Assembly (NCBI GenBank): GCA_964017235.1
Contig: OZ024929.1
Span: forward strand, 165,091,609-165,155,608
Direction: 5' to 3'
DNA: 64,000 nt
Source: Sabellastarte sp. h YS-2021
Lineage: Eukaryota > Annelida > Polychaeta > Sabellida > Sabellidae
Position 1 is the stretch's first letter. The number at the start of each line of letters is the position of its first letter. The notes below the pieces were generated by a model. That model saw only the letters and a list, made by a program, of their open reading frames with translations. It was not told the DNA's origin and searched no databases. The translations under genes and the position numbers were made by a program. This document shows positions 9,922 to 20,818 of this stretch, piece by piece.

Positions 9922-10164
9922 TTGCTCTACAAAGAACAAAGCTTAATTAAGTGTCTCATAGACAAAGCCCCCCACTCGTTTGTGTACTTACGCCTCCCAC
10001 TTTTGGATCCAATTAGAATCGTCTCCTGCTCCAATAACACTACTAATGGGTTGGGGGCCCTTGTTCGAAATATTTGGTTTGAAACTGCTTTGTGGGATAT
10101 CAAACTAAAAGTAGTCGACATCAGAGGCAAAGATAACTCTTGTGCCGACTTGTTATCTCACTGA
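9922..10164 (+). pseudogene. RNase H remnant of a tyrosine-recombinase retroelement
   Basis: An 80-residue frame whose end matches the C-terminal part of YR-retrotransposon RNase H: SCSNNTTNGLGALVRNIWF, then VVDIRGKDNSCADLLSH. No reverse transcriptase is found upstream, so the copy is 5' truncated. The frame ends about 130 bp before the recombinase exon. Confidence 0.65.
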
Positions 10165-10297
10165 TACATGATAGATAACAACACTGCCAGGTTGTCAGCA
10201 TTTGTCAGTAACCCAGTATGGTGTATGGTGAAGAGTAATATGCTAAGCATTAATCTTGATATATAGCTATATACTTAGACATTTTATATTTATTTCA

Positions 10298-11329
10298 GAT
10301 GCCACACATGAATTTCAAGCCCTTCTCCAACGTGCAGCTTCCAGGACTACTTCAGCCTATAGACCAAAGACAAGGCGAGCCCTTACCTCCAACTTTACCC
10401 TTTTCTTACAATTTCTTCGATTTTCACAAATTCATATTTCACAGGTATCTCATTCTGTCATCTTGGCCTTCATTGAATTTCTCCTCTGCAGTAACCTCTC
10501 CTATACTAGTATTCAGGCCTATCTCTCCTCCATCAAATCCCAATTCAAAATGTTTTCCCTTCCCCACTCCCCTCTTGACCACCACTCCGTGGCCTTTACC
10601 CTGCACAGCATTGCCCTCAATATCCCTGTTCTTAAAAAAGCCAAAGGTATTTTTTATATCCCCATCCTTCAGTCCATTGTCCACCTCTACGATTCCCTTC
10701 CTTCTGGTCCCACATTTAAAGTCCTCTTTCTTACTGCTTTCTTTGCATTTTCCCGCCTTTCAAACCTGGTTCCTTCTTCTTCTTCCTCTTTCTCCCCTTT
10801 TCTGCGCTTGTGCCAGGCAGACTTCATCCCTCATTCAGAATTCGCCAGTATAGTGGTCAAATGGATTAAAACCTTGCAGAAACAATCCCAGTTTACTACT
10901 GTCCAGGTCCCTGTTCTCCACCCCTCCCCCCTTTGTCCTGTCACTGCCATCCAGTCCATGATTGCCCTTTTTCCCCTCCCTCTTAATGCCCCTCTCTTTG
11001 CCCTCCCCCAAGGCCTCTCCTATGTCCCTCTCACTGAAAGCAAAGTTAGAAAAACCCTTGCCTCCATTGTTTCATCTTTGGGCCTTGACCCCATCTCCCA
11101 TTCTTTCCATTGCTTCCATAGGTCTGGGGCTTCTTTGGCCTTCAATTCAGATGTCTCTCTCCAGGCCATTCAAAAACAGGGGACTTGGTCTTCAGACTCA
11201 GTTTGGTCCTACATTATTTCACATCCTTTATCCCAAAGCTCCATTTCCTTGGCTTTTAAGAACCTCCTACAACCGTACTTTCCTCATTACGAAAAAAACA
11301 TTGCAATAACACAGTGTTTAGTAGTTTAA
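10298..11329 (+). CDS. Tyrosine recombinase of a DIRS/Ngaro-type retroelement
   Basis: A phage-integrase-like tyrosine recombinase, which would insert a circular cDNA. An N-terminal SAM-like core-binding region (ALLQRAAS...SAYRPKTRR) leads to the catalytic domain with Arg167 (FAFSRLSNL), the His/Arg box near 285-289 (HCFHRSGAS), Trp311 and Tyr319 (DSVWSYI); numbering is from the ORF start at 10256. A pyrimidine tract and TTTCAG stand at 10298, so the first residues are probably intronic and this is an exon spliced to the RNase H exon. The frame is intact. Base composition is unusually C-rich on the coding strand. Confidence 0.8.
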   Translation, partial: DATHEFQALLQRAASRTTSAYRPKTRRALTSNFTLFLQFLRFSQIHISQVSHSVILAFIEFLLCSNLSYTSIQAYLSSIKSQFKMFSLPHSPLDHHSVAFTLHSIALNIPVLKKAKGIFYIPILQSIVHLYDSLPSGPTFKVLFLTAFFAFSRLSNLVPSSSSSFSPFLRLCQADFIPHSEFASIVVKWIKTLQKQSQFTTVQVPVLHPSPLCPVTAIQSMIALFPLPLNAPLFALPQGLSYVPLTESKVRKTLASIVSSLGLDPISHSFHCFHRSGASLAFNSDVSLQAIQKQGTWSSDSVWSYIISHPLSQSSISLAFKNLLQPYFPHYEKNIAITQCLVV

Positions 11330-12077
11330 CACAGTTCAGTAGTTGCAATAGTAATGAGTTAGTAATGTACATTTGTTCCGATTGTGTACAAGTGAGGACT
11401 TAGTATGTTATCACGAAGTCGAGTTTCTTAGTAACCTGATTACTTGCATTTTAGTAACTTAGCAACTTACGCGTTTTAACCTTCAGTAACTTTTAGTATC
11501 CATTAAATCACATGTAGTTTTAATCTTTGTAGTTTTTAGTTTTATTAGCAATCTGTTTGTAGTGTATAGAGTGTGTACTGTACTAATAAATTTATTTCTC
11601 CCATCCTGGCTTTTGTTTGGTTTGTCAGACAAAGACAAAGAAATAATATAAATTAATTTCCATAAACATAAAATGTTGCTTCAAATATGGTCTGTTGACA
11701 TCTGTTTTTAAAAGGCAAAATTATAGATTGAGCTGGTTAGGTATATTCCCTGAATATATTATGTGCATTGGTGACTGGGAAACTCGAAAATGTTCTATTT
11801 TTGGAGGTTTATTTATTTTTGGGGGAGGGGATGGTAGTCCAGTTGCCTCTTTGAAAACCAAGTGTAATGTTGATGATGAAATAACCGTTCCACGGTGTCA
11901 ATCCTAAAATACTCAATGTTTACATTTCATTTTCCGCCATTTTTGCCATTTGTTTGTCAGACAAGGCATGACATGGAGACAACTAAAATATGGTAAAGCA
12001 GGAAGTGGGCATGATGGGGAACCAGTCTACTTTAACTGCATTGTTTTGCATAGTCTGGTTTCCGCCGACCCTACTCA
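11330..12077 (+). other. 3' tail of the YR retroelement and non-coding DNA
   Basis: The first ~280 bp has repeated TAGTAAC/AGTAACTTA words and an AATAAA at about 11585, plausible for the retroelement 3' end. The rest has only short spurious ORFs. The last ~90 bp belongs to a dispersed repeat also seen near 52230-52330. Confidence 0.4.
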
Positions 12078-12738
12078 GGGGCCGTATTCACAAAAGGGAT
12101 CAAGCTCAACTTAAGCTGATTTTTGGCTCAAGTTAAGCTAAAACATGGATCAGGATCAAGTTAGTATTCACAAAGAATTTAAGCTGATTTTTGGCTCAAA
12201 TTTTGGCTTAACTTTGATCCACCTATGTTGGTGGATTAAGTTTTTGATCAAAGTTTGTAGCTTTATAATTAACTAAAATAGCAAACATATGAAAAATAAA
12301 TCATTGGTTAATAATCTTCAATCCTTTATATTGTTAATTAATAAGTTTTAATACTTTTTTCCTGTTTTAAGTATGCTTATATTGATGTGTAAAATAGGTC
12401 ATATTTTGCTGTTTTTTTCTGGATTAAAAGTGGGCGGAGCCTAAATTTTTGGATTAAACATCAAATATTTAAAAATTCTTTATTGAAAAAAATAATTAAC
12501 CAAATTTATATCAATGCATATTTTGTGGAAATTCAGGCATAAAAATACTGTTTACAATGTATAAAAGTAATTAACTTATGCGTTGCTATGTAAAATTTTT
12601 CAAAATTTTTGGCTCAGCTGATCCTTCCTTTGTGAATACAGACTTGAGCCAAAGATCAGCTGAGCCATTTTCCTTGATCCTGATCTGATCTTGAGCTGAT
12701 TTTTCGCTCAGCTTGATCCATGTTAGTGAATACGGGCC
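12078..12738. mobile_element. MITE with GGGCCGTATTCAC terminal inverted repeats
   Basis: About 660 bp. The left end reads GGGGCCGTATTCACAAA and the right end GTGAATACGGGCCC, inverted with one mismatch. Inside both ends are arrays of short words (AAGCTGATTTTTGGCTCA, TTGATCC) in both orientations. No ORF. It interrupts a dispersed repeat whose uninterrupted form is visible at about 52280-52320 (opposite strand). The superfamily is uncertain, perhaps PIF/Harbinger-like. Confidence 0.75.
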
Positions 12739-14189
12739 CTGCAATGTAGGGTCAGGTATCGCCCACCATCTTGGGTACAACGCTTCCGTAGTTAGTTTAA
12801 GTACTGTCGATCTTCTATTATCACCCAAAACATGTTTTGCTTCTAAAGATTATTGTCATTCCAAAATATTTTTAAGTTTAATTCACAATATTTGATGTTA
12901 CAATTTCAATAATAAATGTTTAAAATGTTTTAAACACATACAAAAAGCATATAAGTAATTAAAATATTGATCAAGATATCCCGATAATGACAGCTGGCAA
13001 TGATGTATTCAAGGCCATCCTGGCCAATACCAGTTCCTTTATTGTTAAAGGTGGCTGGTTCCCGTCTATGTTTTGCACGGTGAGTTATATTTCCCGGAAT
13101 TCCAAAAACGGGTGCGTCAAAGTGCGGTGTTGCGAAGCCTGAGGGGTTTATTGCTCAAACCATGGTAAAATTCTGCATATACCATGGTTTGGAGGGTGTT
13201 ATTCCTATTCTAACATGACAAAACAATTAAAATACTTGCAATTTCCTTATATTTTGCAAAAAATCATGCCCATTTCACAAACGTTCGAAACTAATCAGGC
13301 TGTTCTACCAATTGTACATTGTGGCAGTAGCATTTTCTCACTAAATACGCCGAAAATAAAGAGTTTTTTTTAAAGTTTTTAGGTTCTATATATATATTTT
13401 TTTCATTATCAGATTTATATCAATTAAAAGTGCTTTTATGAATAATAATAAGTTCTGATCCTTAACTGTCAAAAACCAGAAGCATGTACTTGGTTGTTGT
13501 TACTTGCGATGGGATGACAATGGAACAGCCAACATGTATATCGAGGTTTTACCATAGCTCTCGACCAATCAGAATCGCGGACACAGCCGGGTCATGTTAG
13601 AATGAAATATGAGGTGCAGTATAATGGTGCGGCGAGGTGCGGTGTTAAAATATGAGGTGTGATCATTAATATTCATGAGAAGATATGAGGACACAGATTT
13701 CCCCTGGTATTTTCTTGCAATATTTTATAAAATGGAAGCATCGATAAAGATCAAATATTTTAAACTCAAGAACTCACATTTGTACATAGTTTCTTCTGTA
13801 AGCCAGAGTGTGTGTGCAAAGTATATGTATGAGCCAATCAGGATGGAGGTGCAGTAAGAGGTGCTATTCCGGAAAAAATTCCAATATATATTATAGTGGA
13901 TACAATTACAATATTTCACCTTTAAAGGAGTCCATACATATGAAAGTAGGGATTATTGTAAGAACTTTATCATTTATAACATATATTTGATATTCTCAAA
14001 TGAGATGGAGTAAATCAAAACTCTAAATTTCCAAATTACATAACCCTAAAATAGGCTGCTATGCTCTAGGGTTTATGAAAGGTGTGTAGGATCTTAAGCC
14101 CCACCTCCATACTTTCATGAGCCAATCAGCATGGAGGTGTGGTAAGAGGTGCTATTCTGGAAAAATTCCCATTCCAATTCCAGGTTTTA
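12739..14189. other. Non-coding DNA with small repeats
   Basis: No gene seen. A ~50-bp block (ATGAGCCAATCAG... ending GCTATTC.GGAAAA) occurs at about 13827-13880 and again at about 14117-14168. The words GGTGCGGTG and ATGAGGTG recur at 13590-13680. A CCAAT-containing block at 13560-13590 resembles one at 40222-40258. Confidence 0.4.
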
Positions 14190-14930
14190 TAATGTACCGT
14201 TTTGCACTTCGTGATGTGGTGTTAATCACCCGCGAAACAGTTCTTAGTATTTTAACCACATTTTAAAGGAATGTTAACTAGTAAGTATACTACAGGGGGG
14301 ACAGCGATTTGCGGGGGACAGCAATTCGCCAATTTCTATTGTACCTCATTTAAAACTAACATCTGTGTTGATACTGAAGGAGCCTTATAGCATAGAAAAG
14401 TGTGCAACATGTCTTGATACTTTTCTGAGATTTTAGAACTGACAGCATGCAGGATTATAAAGATGAATGAAAAAGTTTATACGTCAGTGAGAAATATGCC
14501 TAACAAACTGCATCTGACTGATGCAAAGAGCTGTGTACATTCTCTAAACTGTGTCTGGGGTCAATATAAATACTATTTATAACTTCATTAAGTGCTAGAA
14601 TACAATGAGAAGAATTGATCTTTAGCTTTAATTATTGTTTGCAAAGTGTTTAACAGTCTTTGTAACTTTTTTGGGAACAGTATAAAATAATTGGCGAAAT
14701 GCTGTCCACTTTCCAACAGCCCTAATCTTATTGCCTAATCTGATGTACATTTTTTTTTATCACAAATGTTGTTTAATTATTATTACATTACATAGTAAAA
14801 TGGGGATATTGTGCCAAAATGTGCACCAAATGTGATAACTAGAAATATAATATTTTATTTAATAACTTTTTGATCATTGAAGCCTGACCCTATGTTGCAG
14901 TAGTCATCAGGAACCAGACTAGTTTAACGT
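14190..14930 (+). repeat. Dispersed repeat copy, containing a nested MITE
   Basis: Its ends match 51815-52325: the first part (ACAGTTCTTAG...ACTAGTAAGTA) and the last part (ATCACAAATGTTGTTTAATTA, then GTGCACCAAATGT). The middle of this copy holds the foldback element listed next. No coding capacity. Confidence 0.6.
14295..14712. mobile_element. Nested foldback/MITE with GGACAGCAATTCGCC ends
   Basis: The left arm at 14298-14332 contains GGGGGACAGCAATTCGCC. The right arm at 14689-14710 contains GGCGAAATGCTGTCC, its near inverted copy. About 415 bp, no ORF; sits inside the dispersed repeat. Confidence 0.55.
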
Positions 14931-15340
14931 TTTGCTGTTTTTCATACTTCCGGTCGGTGAGATAGAACGAAACGGTGTTTGTAAACAAAGTCGAGGAAAT
15001 ACAACAAACGTAGAAACCGGAGGGCAAAAAGACTTCCTGTTTTGATTGGTAGTCTATATTTAGCGCGAAATTTAAATTAATGTAAACAATTGCCGATTTT
15101 TAAATGCCAATATTTCTGTAAATATGTAACCTACAGATATGTATTATACATCAATGGAAAGCTATTTTTACACAGAATATGCTGGTGTTTATTGCATTAA
15201 AATTCATGCAGAAATTACTGAGTAATCACAAGGTAAACTTTTGAAGTGGACAAGAATAACTGAACCAGGAAGTGAATTTTCAATAAATATATTATTTTGT
15301 ACATGGTTTTCTACCTGTATGTTTATTGTTTACTTTAGAA
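14931..15340 (+). other. Upstream region of the SWIM-YqaJ gene
   Basis: No ORF. Contains TAACCTACAGATATGTAT...CATCAATGGAAAGC and GAACCAGGAAGTG, both also found in the 26.65-28.88 kb inverted-repeat element, so it probably holds element-specific terminal sequence. A TTTAG acceptor-like site stands just before the ATG at 15341, so a 5' UTR exon further upstream is possible. Confidence 0.4.
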
Positions 15341-15619
15341 ATGGAAGTGTCTGATAAAATAAAGTGTTTAGAAACTCAAGATCTTGAAAGATATATTAAG
15401 AAATTGACTGTGACAGTGGACAACAAATCTATTGTTGTGACGGATCCTTACCTTCTGAAAACTGGGTGGATATCTGATCCCACACAAATTCCACCAACAC
15501 AGTATGCCTGCATATACAACTACCTGATAAATGCACCAGGACCCTTTGATGGTGCAGCGTTACAAGCTTACAAGTCCTTGGAGGCATACAATTATTTTGT
15601 ATCTGGCCACGTAAAAGAG
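15341..15619 (+). CDS. SWIM-YqaJ-PHD protein, exon 1
   Basis: Codes residues 1-93 from ATG 15341. The end (PGPFDGAALQAYKSLEAYNYF, SGHVKE) is the usual N-terminal block of SWIM-YqaJ proteins. The donor AAAGAG|GTAATT is at 15620 and the phase is 0. The intron (15620-17006) carries a SINE with its own target duplication. Confidence 0.85.
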
Positions 15620-15950
15620 GTAATTTTACATTGCATATATATATATATATATATTTTTTTTTTTTGAGGTCAGTATTGATTCAATATGAATTACTGCTAT
15701 TCTATATTGTAATTATTGGTCATTTGAACCCTATTTAAAGTAACAGCTATAATCCCAAGTGGTCTATTGGTTAACAATTTGGGGATCTAATAAGTTGTGT
15801 GTAGGTTTGACTCCCCAGTAGCGATGTGTCTCTAGCAATAAGATCATGGCTGTTGACCACATCTGCACACACAATTAAAAAGTAATTTTTGAAATGCATG
15901 TAGTGCAGGAAATATATAAATTACTTGTGAAATGTATGCATCCCATGTCA

Positions 15951-16182
15951 GGGGCCACGGTGGCAGAGTGGTAACACTCGCCTCCCACCTCTGAGACCAG
16001 GGTTCGATCCCCGTCACGGCCTCAAGTGGGAAAGCTGGTAGTTGGTTGCAGTCGGTCAGTAGTTTACAGTACAGAACCCTAACGAACTCTATGTACTGGT
16101 TTCCTCTGCCCTTCCAAGTACCCGTCGTGATAAGACCTGTAGTGTTGAAAGCGACGTAAAACCCCAAATAAATAAATATACA
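15951..16182 (+). mobile_element. tRNA-headed SINE, copy 1
   Basis: The head has a pol III A box (TGGCAGAGTGG) and B box (GGTTCGATCCC). The body is shared with the copies at 35974 and 52874, and the end is GTGTTGAAAGCGACGTAAAA followed by (AAATA)n. Flanks CATCCCATGTC (left) and CATCCCATATC (right) form an 11-bp target duplication with one change. It lies in intron 1 of the SWIM-YqaJ gene. Not a functional tRNA gene. Confidence 0.85.
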
Positions 16183-17006
16183 TCCCATATCTTGTTTATA
16201 AAAGGTGGTGGTGGATCATGCCTAAAATCATGAACTAGATGTATAGAGATTATAATCGTAAGGTCACAGGACATACATAAAAAAGGAGTAATAAAGCAGT
16301 GTACCCCAACTTTCATCTGGGGATATAATTATATTCACATGGAAAGAAACAACAAATGTTTAATGACAAGAAGTTTATTATATTCCTTCAGTATAAAGTC
16401 AATATAAAATCCAGTGGCATCACTTTATACTCCACGTTTTTCAACAGAAGTTAATGGCAGAAACAACAGATTTTATTTGTGACAGCAGTAATACACATTC
16501 AATGACTTCAATTCTATTTTTTTTTACCTTGTACACATTGTAACTTCAATATGTTACCTAACAGCAATTGCAATGGGTACAATTAACTTTATTATTGCTT
16601 TAACATTGACACATTGCTGTTCCACTATGAAAAAGTAGTCGGGCTTCATTACTTTTTCTAATAACTTGAAATCCACATCATCAAATGCTTTAATCACCTG
16701 AAAGTAGAATATGGCTAAGGGATGCCGAAATGTTATACATATACACAACAGTTGCATACAGTTTCCGAGATATATCCCAAGGTCAAAGGTCATGCTGTAC
16801 ATCACACCATGACATTGACTACCCACACCCTCCACAGCTCTGGGGAACATACAAAAAGATCTGGACAATTTTTCATCCTGAATATTTTTTTTTAAACATC
16901 TCTGGGCCTTGTACTTTTGGAGAAGCACACAAGCACTCGTACATAAGAGGCATTCTATAATCTCCCAGCAAGAGATTAAACAATTTTTTAAATTTTTTTT
17001 CTTCAG

Positions 17007-17388
17007 GTTAGACAACACAACATCACTGACACATGTCCAGTGACATTCATAAAAGGACTGGTTGACCCTAGTCAAAAATCAAATGAGAAGCCTCATAACC
17101 CTTGGGTATGCATTGATAAGAAAAAAGGCTACATTGTTAGTGCCCATTGCACTTGTTTAGCAGGTCTGGGTGAGGCATGTAGTCACATTGCTGCAGTGTT
17201 GTTTGCTATTGAAGCGGTAAACCAGCAAGGGATTAATTCTGCTCCTACATGCACCATGGTGAAGTCAGTATGGAGCACGTACTACAAGGAAAAAGTGGTC
17301 CCGGCAAGAGCAAATAACCTTGACTTCACACATCCAAGACATGGTCAACCAAGAAAGAAAAGAAGGAGCATTAGGAGGGCACATGAAG
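17007..17388 (+). CDS. SWIM-YqaJ-PHD protein, exon 2 (SWIM zinc finger)
   Basis: Codes residues 94 to about 221. It carries the SWIM finger CxCxnCxH as AHCTCLAGLGEACSHIAA at about residues 140-156, which is a DNA- or protein-binding zinc site. The acceptor TTTCTTCAG|GTTAGA and donor GAAG|GTTAGT keep the frame (382 bp, ends in phase 1). The exon ends in a basic patch (RKKRRSIRR), a likely nuclear localisation signal. Confidence 0.88.
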
Positions 17389-17971
17389 GTTAGTCCCTGT
17401 TATTATTACATTTAAGCTACCAAAGAATGACAATTACTGTTATGGTTGTAATAAACTACTGTACTGTTACCAAAAAACTTATGGTGACGGAATTTGATGA
17501 AATTTTCAGAATTATATCCTAAATGGGACAAGTGATTAGATTTTTGGAGTGATCAGGATCACTATTTTGGATCCATGAAAAATATATTGGGATTGATCCG
17601 GATTGAGCTCCCTTGGTGGAGTTTTGCGCTCTCCAAGTGCTCTTGTTTTCAATGCATTCAATACAAATCTTGATGTTATAATTGTTCAAGAGCCAGAGGG
17701 CATATTCATAACAGGTGTTAGCCAAACCTTACTCTTAAGTTTGAATATGTTAATTTATTCAGGTTTGGGGCTTGTTTCAAATATTATGAGTTTCTGTTCC
17801 ATAACGTACATAGACAAGACATTGGTTGTAAAATTTCGTATTTCACTAAAATGCTCTCCATACTGATGACACTTGGACTACCAACCCATCCCCAGTGAGT
17901 TGTACCCAAAATAATAAACAATCACATAAAAGCAACAACAATAACCAAGACACATTGTCAAACTTTTTTAG

Positions 17972-18148
17972 AATTGGATGAAGCAGACCAGCAGGCAGCT
18001 TTAAAAAAACTCAGAAGTTTATACCCTGAAGCTGGAGCATGTTATAAAGAAGAAAGCGACACAGACACGGCATCAGAGGGAGAAGAAACTCATGAAGGGG
18101 ACATTTATCCCATGCAGCCCTGCAGTATAGTTGCTAACATGAAGACAC
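17972..18148 (+). CDS. SWIM-YqaJ-PHD protein, exon 3 (acidic linker)
   Basis: 177 bp joined in phase (acceptor TTTTTTAG, donor ACAC|GTAATG). Encodes a short helical segment (QQAALKKLRSLYPEAG) and an acidic Ser/Thr/Glu linker before the nuclease domain. Confidence 0.8.
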
Positions 18149-18805
18149 GTAATGTCACACTTTTATCACTACTCCAGATATTTTAGTTTCTTTTAACTGA
18201 TAAACATGAAGATTACAAATCATAAGTATGTGAAGTAGTTATTGAAATAGTGACCTCAATTTCACTGCAATAACTGTCAAAAATTCAACTTAAAATTATT
18301 TAGCAAGACACATTCTCACACACTTAAGTATTTATCACCAACTGCAAATATTAAAAATAGTTCATAAAATACAAATCAAAATTCAGTGAAATATTAGATA
18401 ATTTTTCACTTTGTACATAGAACAACAGATGCTATAGTGTATACCTGTGACTTTAAGCAAGTATTGTTGATTAAACTTCAAGCAAACTTACTTGGTATGA
18501 CATGTATGTGGCTTCTGACATCAGATGGCCGATTTGCAATTTGATTTTTACCACATTCTCATGTTTGGATAAAAACATATTTCTGAACTGCAAGACCCAA
18601 TGTACAATTTGTCTACAAACTTGCACAGAAGCCAAGAAATATGGTAAAAAGAAATTGTCAGTCAATTTTCCTACATTTTAGAGAATCTTTTAAATTTTGG
18701 GGGGAAAATGTGACACAAAAATTGTTTTGCAAATCTGACGTAAACCACATACATATATCTATGAAGACATAAATTTTAATAGCACTGCATATTCTCTCAT
18801 TTCAG

Positions 18806-19731
18806 CAACTGATTTGACAACTGCAGTCGCCAACATTATCAGGATGTCACAAGCATCAGAGCAGCAAATCCTGAAACTATCCATTGACACAAAAGCACAA
18901 CGGCACTCTCCTTTGTGGTTTGCACAAAGGAGAGGCAGAATAACATCTAGCAATATTTACAAAATTATGAACTTGGGCATCTCCTGCAACTCCACTGTTA
19001 ACCAAATTTTGCAAAATAGCAATGAACTTTCCGCAATACCATCCATTAAATGGGGTATTGACAACGAGGAAATAGCCAAAACACAATACTGCTCCTTTAT
19101 GTCACAAAATCATGAAAACTTCAAATTCGAAGAAGTTGGCCTAGTCTTGTTTAAACCATTTACATTTTTGGCTGCTTCACCAGATGGTTTATCAAAATGT
19201 GACTGTCATGGAACTTCTGTTGTTGAAATAAAATGTCCATATAAATACAGAAATTCAGAAATAACAGATCCAGTTACATTATCTGACAAAACCCATTTCC
19301 TTGACAATAACTTGTGTCTCAAAAGCAATCACAAATACTACAGCCAAATACAGACACAAATGTTGGTTTGTGGTGTCAACCAATGTGACTTGGTAGTGTG
19401 GACAACCAAGGATCTAGTAATATCTCAGGTTGTTAAGAATGAAACTTTTTGCAACAGTTTAGTTGCTAGAGTGAAAAAATTTACAACACATTTTCTTATA
19501 CCACAACTACTGAATGACAGGATACAAGAAGAATCTTTACAAGATTTTTCAGATTTAGGTACTGACAGGGTATTCTGTTCATGCAATAGGCCCAAGTTTG
19601 GCAAGATGATTTGTTGTGAAAACATAAATTGCAAGATAGGGTTCTTCCATTATGAGTGTGTTGAGCTTAAAAGAAGACCAAAAGGAACATGGTTTTGTTC
19701 AGAATGCTCTTCTAAACAATCTTGCAATTAA
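18806..19731 (+). CDS. SWIM-YqaJ-PHD protein, exon 4 (YqaJ nuclease and PHD finger)
   Basis: Completes a 587-residue protein. The YqaJ/lambda-exonuclease fold is visible: WFAQRRGRITSS near 316, WGIDNEEIA near 361 (Glu), LAASPDGL near 400 (Asp), VVEIKCP near 418 (ExK), and YYSQIQTQM near 455. The C-terminus is a PHD finger, Cys4-His-Cys3, from CSCNRPKFG through FFHYECVEL to WFCSECSS (about 534-578), expected to read histone H3 tails. Acceptor TCTCATTTCAG at 18805; stop TAA at 19729. All catalytic positions look intact. Likely a 5'-3' or resection-type nuclease helping transposition; this role is inferred. Confidence 0.9.
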
Positions 19732-20818
19732 AATTTTTACTACATAGACTGTACCTCCTTGTAATTTTTACCACTGTTTTTATTGGCAGTGTTATTGAAA
19801 AAAAAATACTGTTAAGGGACAAAACTGTTGGCTAAAATTTCCTGCAAATATACATGTCAAATATATATATGTCAAATCCTGTCATCAAAAAGTCCAATTG
19901 GAAGTTCTGATGCCAGATCCTAAATATGGTGAAATACAGACCGGGATGTATTTCTTTTGTATACACTGGCGCCCCGGTACTATGAATATTGAGTGTGGAT
20001 AACTTTTGTTTCAAATTAATCCAGTGAAATGTTCTCAATTCAAAGAAACACGGGCAACAGACCCATCCCTACACTGACAAGTTATCAGTGAAACAATATG
20101 TACATTGGCTAGTGATTTCATAACATTTCTTAAGAGAATAAAAGTGATTACTTAAGAGTTTCATTAACACTCTATTTCTTCTGTAACCATATGTTACCTC
20201 TTGGATACAAGCAGCAACCTTCATAACAGAAGAATAACAAGAGGGTCAGAATTGTCAATAAAGGCGGGTTGTGCAGGTAGCAATTAGGTCAGCGACTGCT
20301 GTAATTAAACTTAGAAACAAGGAAAGAAATGTTAGGTCACCCAGTTAAGGTAAATGTGTTACACGAGCTAGGAAATGTAAAACTTGTAATCTAGGACACA
20401 TCAATCTAATAGGTGGGATGGTTACACGCAACCCGCCTTTAAAATAGCATCGGACATGCTGGTACCAAACAGCCTGGGGAAATAGCTCTCAACATTATGA
20501 AATATTAAGTAGTGAAACAGTACAAAGATCGTGTAACTTGCAGAGGAACATCAGTTATATAAAGGTCTAAATAATGTTTAATTAGATGAAAAAACATCTA
20601 AGACAAAGAAAATGTATGTACAGATAAAGTATTAAAACATGACAATTGAATAGCAAAATGACAGCATTAATCAGTAAACTAAAAATTATGAAGCTATAAA
20701 AATATATTAATTAGAAAAGAGCTGTCAATGGAATTTTTTTATACGGGCTACCCAGACAACATTAGTGAAAACAATACCCCAACAGCCCTTAAGGCCTGTG
20801 GGGTTAACAAATTAGTTA
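19732..20818. other. Spacer between the convergent ISL2EU genes
   Basis: No gene. Contains a short rolling-circle-like element copy (20237-20440) and, at 20744-20808, a block shared in inverse orientation with 54828-54880 (word CCAACAGCCCTTAAGG). The first ~100 bp should hold the 3' UTR of the nuclease gene. Confidence 0.5.
20237..20440 (-). mobile_element. Short copy of the GGCGGGTTG rolling-circle-like element
   Basis: A minus-strand, ~200-bp version of the long element at 37988-39748. It has the same head (GGCGGGTTGCGTGTAACC... with TATTAGATTGATGTGTCC) and the same tail (TTTCTTTCCTTGTTTC...AACCCGCC...ACCCTCTTGTT), without any tandem core. The hairpin at the head is partly decayed. Confidence 0.7.

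Noticed and set aside
10299-10853. 184-residue plus-strand frame and an 81-residue minus frame over the recombinase
   Set aside because: Shadow frames of the C-rich recombinase exon.
15951-16030. tRNA gene
   Set aside because: The tRNA-like head is followed by a body and tail shared with two other copies and has target duplications, so it is a SINE. The same applies to 52874 and 36140-36219.
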